Source: Streptomyces sp. JH34 (GTDB lineage Bacteria; Actinomycetota; Actinomycetes; Streptomycetales; Streptomycetaceae). From it: DNA of 64,000 bases. Made by a program: the position numbers and the translations under genes. This document shows positions 1 to 7,453 of the stretch, piece by piece (the first letter of the stretch is position 1; the number at the start of each line of letters is the position of its first letter). Location of the stretch: NCBI RefSeq assembly GCF_029428875.1, contig NZ_JAJSOO010000001.1, positions 3,596,001 through 3,660,000 of the forward strand, written 5' to 3'. The notes under the pieces were generated by a model. The model was given only the letters and a program-made list of their open reading frames with translations, was not told the origin of the DNA and ran no database searches.

Positions 1-215
1 ACCGACTCGTTGCGCCAGATCCGCGTGCCGTCGAGCGTCACCTCGCCGGTCGACGGAGCGAGGAAGCCGGCCATCATGTTGATCAGCGTGGACTTGCCGG
101 CACCGTTGGGGCCGAGCAGCCCGGTGACTCCCGGACCCACGGTCATGCTGATGTCGTTGACGGCGACCACGTTGCCGAACCAGCGCGAGGTGTGGTCGAT
201 CTCGATGGTGGTCAC
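1..215 (-). CDS. ABC transporter ATP-binding protein (partial, N-terminal 71 residues)
   Basis: The 5' end of an ABC ATPase gene that runs off the left edge. The visible protein begins [14 protein letters not shown] and has a Walker A motif, GPNGAGKST, about 40 residues in. It is followed by the usual phrase about a domain inserted in a target ([11 protein letters not shown]). The GTG start overlaps the TGA stop of the upstream permease gene (GTGA, 4-bp overlap), which indicates translational coupling. It is the third gene of a minus-strand operon with a permease and another ATPase. The C-terminal half, including signature and Walker B, lies outside the window. The substrate is unknown. Confidence 0.9.
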   Translation of the reverse strand, partial: MTTIEIDHTSRWFGNVVAVNDISMTVGPGVTGLLGPNGAGKSTLINMMAGFLAPSTGEVTLDGTRIWRNES

Positions 216-1120
216 AGCCCGACCCTCCGGTAGCGGCGCATCAGTACGGCGTACGAGCCGGCGACGAGCGCGAGGACAACGATCAGATAGACGACGCCGA
301 CCGCGGCTCCGGGGCCCTCACCGCCGGGGAAGGCGGACGCGGCACCGAGAAACGCGGTCTGCACCCCGTCGATCAGTGTGATCGGGGAGAACAGCCCGAG
401 CCAGGTGATGGCGTCGGCCGAGCCCGTCTGCCAGGCGATCGCCTGGACCGTGGAGACCGCGCCGTAGGTGATGGTCATGACCGCGATCACCGCGGCGACC
501 CCGAAGCCCCGGCGGGGCGTGAGGGCGGCGACGACCAGGCCCAGCCCGGCGAACAGCACGGAGAGCAGTGCCACCGAGACCATTCCCTGCCCGAAGCCCT
601 TGGTCTGGTCGGCGAAGTCGAACTTCGCGAGCAGCGAACCCACATAGAGGATGACGAGGGGCAGCCCGGTCAGGACGAGGAGGGCGGACGCCATGGCGGC
701 GTACTTCGCGACGACGTAGTCGGCCCGCTCGATCGGCCGCGAGAAGTACAGCGGCACGCTCTTGAAGCGCAGGTCCCTGGACACGGACTGCGGTGCCTGG
801 GAGGCGATGAAGAGCCCGATCACGGCCTGCAGGTAGATCGCGAAGTCCGTGTACTTGATCGGGAGCTTCGTCATGTTGGGCGTGGCGATGGCGACCGCTA
901 CGAGGATCAGCGCCACCAGGCACATCACGCCGCACAGGAGCATCGGCAGCACCTTGGACTTCGCGGACCTCCCCAGCCCGAACGAGCCCCGCAAGGACTG
1001 CGAGTAGAGGGAACGGCGGGCGTAGGCCCGGCCCAGCCGGACCCCGTCGTAGGAGCGGTATCCGATGTTGTGAATGCGGGAGGCGTCGCTCCCGGCCACG
1101 GTCCCGGTCTCAGTGCTCAT
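212..1120 (-). CDS. ABC-2 type transporter permease subunit
   Basis: A 302-residue integral membrane protein with about six hydrophobic segments, typical of ABC-2 export permeases. The N-terminal cytosolic stretch contains [20 protein letters not shown], and the first membrane segment starts around residue 55. ATG at 1120 is chosen because an AGGGGAG ribosome binding site lies 8 bases upstream and the longer reading frame before it is only antisense to nothing conserved. Its start overlaps the end of the upstream ATPase gene by 11 bp, and its stop overlaps the start of the next ATPase gene. The three genes therefore form one exporter operon. The exported substrate cannot be inferred. Confidence 0.9.
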   Translation of the reverse strand: MSTETGTVAGSDASRIHNIGYRSYDGVRLGRAYARRSLYSQSLRGSFGLGRSAKSKVLPMLLCGVMCLVALILVAVAIATPNMTKLPIKYTDFAIYLQAVIGLFIASQAPQSVSRDLRFKSVPLYFSRPIERADYVVAKYAAMASALLVLTGLPLVILYVGSLLAKFDFADQTKGFGQGMVSVALLSVLFAGLGLVVAALTPRRGFGVAAVIAVMTITYGAVSTVQAIAWQTGSADAITWLGLFSPITLIDGVQTAFLGAASAFPGGEGPGAAVGVVYLIVVLALVAGSYAVLMRRYRRVGL

Positions 1121-2129
1121 GGTGACCGCTCCCCTTCTGCTGTCCGACGCCGGCTGTCGCGGCCGGAGCCGCCCGGTGCGCCTCTCCGGCGCGGAAGACC
1201 TCGGCGATGCGGTGGCGCCGCTGTTCCATCCGGATGAGACCCAGTCCGAGCCCGGCGACACTGTCGCGGACCAGGTCGTAGGTCTCCTCGCCCGTCGCCT
1301 CGACCAGGAGGATGTGGCCCGCTCCCGGCAGCCCCTCGCCATCGAGTCCGTCATGGCCCACGAGCGTGATCCCGGCCTCGGTCAGGGCCTTGCGGAGGGC
1401 GTCCGTACCGTCCGGATGGTCGTCGCTGTCGGTCACCTCGACCGCCAGGGTCGTCGTGACCGAGGTGAAGTCGCTGGTCGAGCTGGACCGCAGCAGTGCG
1501 CCGCCGTCGATGACCACGACGTGGTCGCAGGTCCGCTCCAGCTCCCCCAGGAGGTGCGAGGTGACCAGCACCGAGATGCCGAAATCGGTGTGGACACGGC
1601 GGATCAGACCGAGCATCTCGTCCCGGCCGACGGGGTCCAGGCCGTTGGTCGGCTCGTCGAGGAGGACCAGCCTCGGGTCGTGGACCAGGGCCTGGGCCAG
1701 CTTCACCCGCTGCTTCATGCCGGTCGAGTAGCCGCCGATTGGGCGGTAGCGCTCCTCGTACAGACCGACGTGCCGCAGGGTGTCCGCGGTGCGCTCACGC
1801 GCGGCGGTGGGCGGCAGCCCGGACATCCTCGCCATGTGGACGACGAACTCGGTCGCCGAGACGTCGGGAGGCAGACAGTCGTGCTCGGGCATGTACCCGA
1901 CCCGCTCCCGGATCGCGGCGCCCTCGGTGGCCACGTCGAGCCCGAGCACCGCGGCCCGGCCCTCGGTGGCGGGGGACAGACCCAGCAGGATCTTGATCAG
2001 TGTGGACTTGCCGGCCCCGTTGGAACCCACCAGGCCGGTCACGCCCGGTCCGATGTCCAAGGAGAGCCGGTCAAGCGCGGTCACCCTCGGGAACCGCTTG
2101 CTCAGGCTTTCGGTTGCGATCACAGTCAC
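1110..2129 (-). CDS. ABC transporter ATP-binding protein
   Basis: A 339-residue nucleotide-binding subunit, first gene of the exporter operon. Visible motifs are Walker A GSNGAGKST (residues 35-43), signature YSTGMKQRVKLAQAL, Walker B LVLLDEPTNGLDP and the switch histidine in VTSHLL. After the ATPase domain there is a C-terminal extension of roughly 100 residues, as in CcmA/BcrA-like exporters. GTG at 2129 and GTG at 2123 are both possible starts; neither has a strong Shine-Dalgarno sequence. It is divergent from the hydrolase-SDR gene at 2372. Family assignment is firm. Substrate is unknown. Confidence 0.9.
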   Translation of the reverse strand: MTVIATESLSKRFPRVTALDRLSLDIGPGVTGLVGSNGAGKSTLIKILLGLSPATEGRAAVLGLDVATEGAAIRERVGYMPEHDCLPPDVSATEFVVHMARMSGLPPTAARERTADTLRHVGLYEERYRPIGGYSTGMKQRVKLAQALVHDPRLVLLDEPTNGLDPVGRDEMLGLIRRVHTDFGISVLVTSHLLGELERTCDHVVVIDGGALLRSSSTSDFTSVTTTLAVEVTDSDDHPDGTDALRKALTEAGITLVGHDGLDGEGLPGAGHILLVEATGEETYDLVRDSVAGLGLGLIRMEQRRHRIAEVFRAGEAHRAAPAATAGVGQQKGSGHHEH

Positions 2130-2371
2130 GTTGTCGAAGGTAGTGGCGGCGCCACAGGAGTCGTCAGACCAGGCGGCTGGATCCGCGTCCGCCTCCAGGC
2201 GTACGTACCCGTAGGGGGACCCCACGGGGGAGGACACCGGCTCCCGCGCCGACGGGGTGCGCGGCCGAGGTCCGGACGGTCCCTTGACGCGGCCGTCCCC
2301 CGGTTGCCACATTCAGCGGTGTCACGTCACGGACGCGTACCGCGACGTCGGGCACGGGATCGGGAGGCGGC

Positions 2372-4162
2372 GTGGATCTGCGAGGCGCACGTGAGCGCTG
2401 GGTGCGTACCGGTGGAATCGAGCTGTGCGTGGCCGAGTTGGGCGACCCCTCGCAGCCGACGATCGTGCTGGTGCACGGCTATCCGGACAGCAAGGAGGTC
2501 TGGTCCGAGGTCGCCCGGCGGCTGGCGGAGCGCTGGCACGTGGTGCTCTACGACGTGCGGGGCCACGGCAGGTCGACGGCTCCCAGACCGTTGCGCGGCG
2601 GCTTCACACTCGAGAAGCTGACCGACGACTTCCTGGCCGTCGTGGACGCCGTGAGCCCGGACCGGCCGGTCCACGTGGTCGGCCACGACTGGGGTTCGGT
2701 CCAGTCCTGGGAGTTCGCGACGGTGGAGCGGACAAAAGGCCGCATCGCCTCGTTCACGTCGATGTCCGGGCCGTCCCTCGACCACTTCGGGCACTGGATC
2801 AAACAGCGGGCGTCCCGGCCGAGCCCCCGCCGCCTGGGACAACTGCTCGGACAGGGAGCCAAGTCCTGGTACGTGTACGCGCTGCACACACCCGTTCTGC
2901 CGGAGATGGCCTGGCGCGGGCCGCTCGGCAGGCAGTGGCCACGGATCCTGCGGCGGATGGAGAAGGTGCCAGCGGACGGATATCCGACGGCGTCGCTCCC
3001 GCAGGACGCCGCGCACGGAGCCTGGCTCTACCGTGACAACATCCGGACCCGGCTGCGCCGACCGCGCCCGGACGCCCACGCCCACGTGCCGGTGCAGCTG
3101 ATCACACCGACCGGTGACGCCTTCCTCTCTCCCTCGCTCTACGACGACCTGGAGACGTGGGTGCCCAGGTTGGTGCGCCGCGCACTGCCGGCGAAGCACT
3201 GGGTCCCGCGCACCAGGCCCGACCAGCTGTCCGCGTGGATCAGTGAGTTCGTCGGCGACCGCGAATCCGGTGGGCAGGGCGGCCCCGGTGACTCCGACGC
3301 CTCGCGATCGACGGCGCCGGCTGCCACGGGTATCCATGCGGAGCGCTTCGGCGGGCAGTTGGTGCTGGTGACGGGCGCCGCCTCGGGGATCGGACGCGCC
3401 ACGGCGCTGTCGTTCGCACGCGCCGGGGCACGGGTGGTGGCCGTGGACCGGGACGCCGAGGGCGTCGCCCGGACGGCTGAGACCGCGCGCCAGGTCGGCG
3501 CGTCCGCCGCATGGGCCGAAACGGTGGACGTCGGGGACGAACAGGCCATGGAGAAGCTCGCGGAGAAGGTCGCCGCCGAATGCGGTGTCGTGGACGTCCT
3601 GGTGAACAACGCGGGTATCGGACTGTCGGGTTCCTTCCTCGACACGACGAGCGAGGACTGGCGGAACGTCCTCGACGTCAATCTGTGGGGCGTCATCCAC
3701 GGTTGCCGGATCTTCGGCAGGCAGATGGCCGACCGCGGGCAAGGCGGCCATATCGTCAACGTCGCTTCGGCGGCGGCCTATCAGCCGTCGCGGGTGCTGC
3801 CGGCGTACAGCACCTCGAAAGCCGCCGTGCTGATGCTCAGTGAGTGCCTGCGCGCGGAACTGGCCGACCGGTCGATCGGGGTCAGTGCCATATGCCCTGG
3901 ATTCATCGACACGGGAATCACCGGGACCGCGCGCTTCGCAGGGGCCGACGACGCGGAGCAGGAGCGTCTGCGTAGGCGGACGGCCCGGCTGTACTCGCTC
4001 CGCAACTATCCTGCGGAGAAGGTGGCCAGGGCGATCCTCGAAGCCGTGGTGCACAACCGGGCGGTGGTACCGGTCACCCCTGAGGCCCGCGGCACACGAC
4101 TGCTGTCACAGATCAGTCCACGGATACGGCGAGGCATCGCACGCCTGAGACCACCACTCTGA
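2372..4162 (+). CDS. Fused alpha/beta hydrolase - short-chain dehydrogenase protein
   Basis: A 596-residue two-domain protein. Residues about 1-300 form an alpha/beta hydrolase with the oxyanion-hole segment HGYPDS (near 35) and a nucleophile elbow GHDWGS (near 104-109). The Asp nucleophile is of the type found in epoxide hydrolases and haloalkane dehalogenases. Residues about 325-596 form a classical SDR with the cofactor motif TGAASGIG (near 333), NNAG (near 412) and the catalytic YSTSK (near 478). A proline/serine-poor linker of about 25 residues joins them. The GTG start has GGGAGG 4-9 bases upstream. It is followed by an untranslated stretch. The substrate is unknown; the fusion suggests hydrolysis followed by oxidation or reduction of one product. 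Confidence 0.92.
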   Translation: MDLRGARERWVRTGGIELCVAELGDPSQPTIVLVHGYPDSKEVWSEVARRLAERWHVVLYDVRGHGRSTAPRPLRGGFTLEKLTDDFLAVVDAVSPDRPVHVVGHDWGSVQSWEFATVERTKGRIASFTSMSGPSLDHFGHWIKQRASRPSPRRLGQLLGQGAKSWYVYALHTPVLPEMAWRGPLGRQWPRILRRMEKVPADGYPTASLPQDAAHGAWLYRDNIRTRLRRPRPDAHAHVPVQLITPTGDAFLSPSLYDDLETWVPRLVRRALPAKHWVPRTRPDQLSAWISEFVGDRESGGQGGPGDSDASRSTAPAATGIHAERFGGQLVLVTGAASGIGRATALSFARAGARVVAVDRDAEGVARTAETARQVGASAAWAETVDVGDEQAMEKLAEKVAAECGVVDVLVNNAGIGLSGSFLDTTSEDWRNVLDVNLWGVIHGCRIFGRQMADRGQGGHIVNVASAAAYQPSRVLPAYSTSKAAVLMLSECLRAELADRSIGVSAICPGFIDTGITGTARFAGADDAEQERLRRRTARLYSLRNYPAEKVARAILEAVVHNRAVVPVTPEARGTRLLSQISPRIRRGIARLRPPL

Positions 4163-4545
4163 CGGCGACCAGGAGTTGGGCACTGTCGTGCGGCAACCCC
4201 GGCGTGCGCCGGCCGCTTTGCCCGGAGCGCGACGTCCGCCGCCGCAAGGCCGGTGCCGCGGCCTGCGGTTGCCCATGTCCGTCACGGACGCCCGGATTTG
4301 ATCATCTCCGTTGACGGTCACGCTCATCGAGAACAAGACATTCAAGCGATACGCCTCAAAATACCTAGCGGAACCCGGAGTTACACAAAGGCCCCAACAC
4401 GCACATCACTTGTCCACAGATTCGTCAAAAGCCCTGTGGATAAGCCGAGTTGGTTGTGGATCAAACCTGACGGCGTCGAAAAGTACCGCCTCCGCCGGAT
4501 GAAATCGAGGTGCACCGGGAGACGTCGCGCGGGCACCCTGACGAG
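4163..4545. other. Intergenic region with three DnaA-box-like 9-mers
   Basis: A 383-bp stretch with no convincing gene. It is AT-richer than its flanks between about 4300 and 4460. It contains TTGTCCACA at 4410-4418, the reverse complement of TTATCCACA at 4435-4443, and the reverse complement of TGATCCACA at 4455-4463. The first two are perfect DnaA boxes as known from actinobacteria and E. coli. The spacing between box starts is 25 and 20 bp. No promoter could be assigned with confidence. Confidence 0.6.
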
Positions 4546-5085
4546 ATGGACGAACGACGCACCGTCAAGGTGTCCAAGTACCTGTCGAAGCATCTCCGGC
4601 ATGAGCCCGACCGGATCGGGATCCGTCTCGACGCACAAGGCTGGGTGTCCGTGGACGAGCTGCTGCGGGCCTGCGCCCGACAGGGCTTCGTCGTCACCCG
4701 GGACGAACTCGACCACGTGGTGGCGTCCAACGACAAGCAGCGCTTCGCCGTGGACGGCGATCGCATCCGGGCGAACCAGGGCCACTCGGTCACCGTGGAC
4801 CTGGGCCTGCCCGCGGCGGAGCCGCCCGCGTACCTCTATCACGGGACAGTGGCACGGGCACTGGAAACCATCCGCGCCGAAGGGCTCCGTCCCATGAACC
4901 GGCACCACGTCCACCTGTCACCCGACCGCGGGACCGCGGTCCGGGTCGGCGCCCGGCGCGGGGCCCCGGTCGTCATCTCCGTGGACTCGGGGGCCATGCA
5001 CCGGGCAGGACACCTCTTCCACGTCACGGCCAACGGGGTCTGGCTCACCGACCTCGTGCCACCGCCCTACCTGCGCCTGCGGTAG
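4546..5085 (+). CDS. kptA: RNA 2'-phosphotransferase, Tpt1/KptA family
   Basis: A 179-residue protein of the KptA family. In eukaryotes this enzyme removes the splice-junction 2'-phosphate from tRNA by transfer to NAD, giving ADP-ribose 1''-2'' cyclic phosphate. Bacteria have no such splicing, so the bacterial role is open. The N-terminal winged-helix part begins with KYLSKHLRHEPDRIG. The C-terminal ADP-ribosyltransferase-like fold shows YLYHGT, then NRHHVHLS and a late HLFHVTANGVWL, which fit the family's conserved Arg/His/Arg catalytic pattern. ATG at 4546 gives the family length; an in-frame GTG at 4510 would add 12 poorly conserved residues. It stands alone between unrelated genes. Confidence 0.9.
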   Translation: MDERRTVKVSKYLSKHLRHEPDRIGIRLDAQGWVSVDELLRACARQGFVVTRDELDHVVASNDKQRFAVDGDRIRANQGHSVTVDLGLPAAEPPAYLYHGTVARALETIRAEGLRPMNRHHVHLSPDRGTAVRVGARRGAPVVISVDSGAMHRAGHLFHVTANGVWLTDLVPPPYLRLR

Positions 5086-5100
5086 GACGCGCGATGGGAA

Positions 5101-5340
5101 TCAGCGTCCCGTTCCCGTCAGGCCCGCGCGCGGGCCGTCGAGGTTCATGACGGGCTGGAGGGACAGTGTGGAGTTCGCGTGGAACAGGGGCTCCAAGGTC
5201 GGTGGCATCTGGGCGGCGTCCTGCATGTCGAACACCATGAGGCAGGCCCGCCGGCCGTTCTGGAGGGTGCAGTAGGCCGCTTCGGGCTTGAGCTGCTCGA
5301 CGACCCCGCCGGAGGCGTTCGTCCCACGCCCGTCGCTCAC
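5101..5340 (-). pseudogene. Probable N-terminally truncated small DUF3303/GYD-like protein
   Basis: A 79-codon minus-strand reading frame whose last ~60 residues look like the C-terminal two thirds of a small actinobacterial family of about 95-100 residues. Visible signature pieces are EQLKPEAAYCTLQNGRRAC, LMVFDMQD and PVMNLDGPRAGL. In the full-length family an N-terminal strand and helix precede the KPEAAY segment. Here only a GTG (5340) is available, about 18 residues before that segment, and its nearest GGAG lies some 16 bases away. The upstream DNA is the start region of the divergent oxidoreductase gene. I infer loss of the 5' part of the gene. A short functional product from the GTG cannot be excluded. 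Confidence 0.5.
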
Positions 5341-5385
5341 CGGCGGCCGACAGGCTCCTCGGAGGACCGCCGTAGAGTCGTGACC

Positions 5386-6297
5386 ATGACCTCCTCCCGT
5401 CGACTGAGCACCGTGATCCTGCCCATCCACCGCTGGAACCAGGGCGGCCGGCCGCTGTGGGTACGCGCCGAGGAGCTGGGCTTCCACGCGGCCTACACCT
5501 ACGACCACCTGGCCTGGCGGACGTTCCGCGACGGCCCGTGGTTCGGAGCCGTACCTACTCTGACGGCGGCTGCCGCGGCCACTGAGCGGCTGCGTCTGGG
5601 CACGCTCGTGACCTCGCCCAACTTCCGGCACCCGGTGACGCTCGCGAAGGAGCTCATCACCCTGGACGACGTCTCCGACGGACGGATCACACTCGGGATC
5701 GGAGCCGGCGGAAACGGGTTCGACGCCACCACCCTGCGGGGGAGCACCGAGGAGCCGTGGACCCCGCGTGAACGCGCCGACCACTTCGAGGAGTTCGTCC
5801 CGCTGCTCGACCGGCTGCTGCGGGAGCCGACCGTCACGCAGGAAGGCCGGTTCTACAGCGCGAACGAGGCCCGGAACATCCCCGGCTGCGTACAGCGTCC
5901 CCGGCTGCCGTTCGCCGTAGCCGCGACCGGACCGCGCGGGATGAAGCTCGCCGCCCGGCACGGCCAGGCCTGGGTGACGACGGGCGACCCGAAACTCTAC
6001 GAATCCGGGACACCCGTTCAGTCCGTGGAAGCCGTACGCGGCCAGATCGCACGGCTCGGCGCGGCCTGCGAGGAAGCCGGCCGCGACGTCTCCGGACTCG
6101 ACAAGATCCTGCTGACCGGATTCACCCCCGGCAGCCCCCTGGAGTCCCTCGACGCGTTCGTGGACTTCGCGGGAACGCACTTCGAGCTCGGATTCACCGA
6201 GATCGTCGTCCACTGGCCCGTGCCGGACTCCGTCTTCGCCCTGGACACCCAGGTGTTCGAGCGGATCGCCACCGAGGCCCTGGCCCAGGTGGCCTGA
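5386..6297 (+). CDS. LLM-class (luciferase-like) flavin- or F420-dependent oxidoreductase
   Basis: A 303-residue bacterial-luciferase-fold protein. Characteristic segments are AEELGFHAAYTYDHL near residue 27, ERLRLGTLVTSPNFRHPVTLAKE, and SDGRITLGIGAGGNGFDA, followed by a helical C-terminal half ending near TEIVVHWPVPDS. In actinobacteria many members use reduced F420 rather than FMN, but the sequence alone does not decide this. ATG at 5386 is used; GTG at 5380, two codons earlier, is equally possible. A terminator hairpin follows at 6306. The substrate is unknown. Confidence 0.9.
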   Translation: MTSSRRLSTVILPIHRWNQGGRPLWVRAEELGFHAAYTYDHLAWRTFRDGPWFGAVPTLTAAAAATERLRLGTLVTSPNFRHPVTLAKELITLDDVSDGRITLGIGAGGNGFDATTLRGSTEEPWTPRERADHFEEFVPLLDRLLREPTVTQEGRFYSANEARNIPGCVQRPRLPFAVAATGPRGMKLAARHGQAWVTTGDPKLYESGTPVQSVEAVRGQIARLGAACEEAGRDVSGLDKILLTGFTPGSPLESLDAFVDFAGTHFELGFTEIVVHWPVPDSVFALDTQVFERIATEALAQVA

Positions 6298-6305
6298 CCG
6301 CTCGC

Positions 6306-6333
6306 GTCCCCGCCTCCGGGCGGGGGCGGGGAC
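6306..6333 (+). terminator. Hairpin downstream of the LLM oxidoreductase
   Basis: Inverted repeat GTCCCCGCC / GGCGGGGAC, a 9-bp G+C stem with a 10-base loop starting 8 bases after the stop codon. There is no U-tract, as is usual for Streptomyces terminators. Confidence 0.6.
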
Positions 6334-6487
6334 ACCACGGACGGCCGGACAACGCCTCAGGCACAGAGAATTCGCCCGTCGCGGCCTTTGGCATATGCAT
6401 CTGTCATGTACCGCAGCTCAGCGGCTCGCGCTCTCAGATGTGCGCCCCTCTGCACGCCCGTGCGACTCCGTACGGGAGAATGACGGG

Positions 6488-7330
6488 GTGACCTCAGCTA
6501 TCGACTCGCCTCTGCCTGCCGTGACCCGGCTGATCGCCACCGATCTGGACGGCACCCTCCTTCGCGAGGACAAGACCCTGTCGGACCGCACGACAGCCGC
6601 ACTGGCGGCCGCGGAGGAGGCGGGGATCGAGGTCTTCTTCGTCACCGGGAGGCCCGCCCGCTGGATGGACGTCGTCAGCCCGCACGTGCAGGGCCACGGC
6701 ATGGCGATCTGCGCCAACGGGGCAGCCGTCGCCGACCTCCGCGACGGCGGACTCCTCCAGGTGTATCCGCTGGACCGTGCGATCGCCCTGGCCGTGGTCG
6801 ACACCCTGCGCGAGGCGGCTCCCGGAGTCTCCTTCGCCGTCGAGCTGGCCACCGGCATCCACTACGAACCTGCCTACCCGCCGTTCCACATGGACCCGGG
6901 CGCCACGGTCGCCGTCGCGGAGAAGCTGCTCCACGAGGAGGTACCGGGCACCGGGACGCCGGTCCTGAAGGTTCTCGCCCACCACCCCGAACTCGCCCCG
7001 GACGCCTTCCTCTCGCTGGCCCGGGACATCGCCGGGGACCGTGTGGCGTTCACCCGGTCCAGCCCCACCGCGCTGCTGGAGATCAGCGGGCTCGGGGTCT
7101 CCAAGGCCGCCACGCTCGCCGCCTGCTGCGCGGAGCGCGGGATCTCGCCGGACGAGGTCGTCGCGTTCGGGGACATGCCCAACGATGTGGAGATGCTGAG
7201 CTGGGCCGGTGCGTCCTTCGCCATGGGCAACGCCCATCCGGCCGCCGTGGCAGCGGCATCCGGCGTGACGCTGACGAACGACGAGGACGGTGTCGCGGTC
7301 GTGATCGAGCGGATCCTCGCCACGCGCTGA
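6488..7330 (+). CDS. HAD-superfamily hydrolase, Cof/YbjI-like phosphatase
   Basis: A 280-residue HAD phosphatase with a type IIB cap. Motif I is DLDGTL (near residue 20), motif II is FFVTGRP, motif III is the lysine in PVLKVL, and motif IV is GDMPNDVEML followed by MGNAHP. These match Cof-type sugar-phosphate or flavin-precursor phosphatases. The GTG start at 6488 is chosen because homologous proteins begin shortly before motif I and a GGG stretch precedes it. It is transcribed alone and converges with the sensor kinase gene. The physiological substrate is not visible in the sequence. Confidence 0.92.
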   Translation: MTSAIDSPLPAVTRLIATDLDGTLLREDKTLSDRTTAALAAAEEAGIEVFFVTGRPARWMDVVSPHVQGHGMAICANGAAVADLRDGGLLQVYPLDRAIALAVVDTLREAAPGVSFAVELATGIHYEPAYPPFHMDPGATVAVAEKLLHEEVPGTGTPVLKVLAHHPELAPDAFLSLARDIAGDRVAFTRSSPTALLEISGLGVSKAATLAACCAERGISPDEVVAFGDMPNDVEMLSWAGASFAMGNAHPAAVAAASGVTLTNDEDGVAVVIERILATR

Positions 7331-7453
7331 GGGCACGCTCGGCCCGCACGCCGCGGCCACACGCCGGGACGGGACGCCGGACGGCTGTCCCCGCGCCGCC
7401 CGTCCTCCGACGGTCCCGCGAAGCGCCGACCGCCGGAGGTGCGGCCCGTGCCG

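Noticed and set aside
2372..4054. A 575-codon minus frame opposite the hydrolase-SDR gene
   Set aside because: Composition is of low-complexity shadow type. The plus strand carries all catalytic motifs of two enzyme families.
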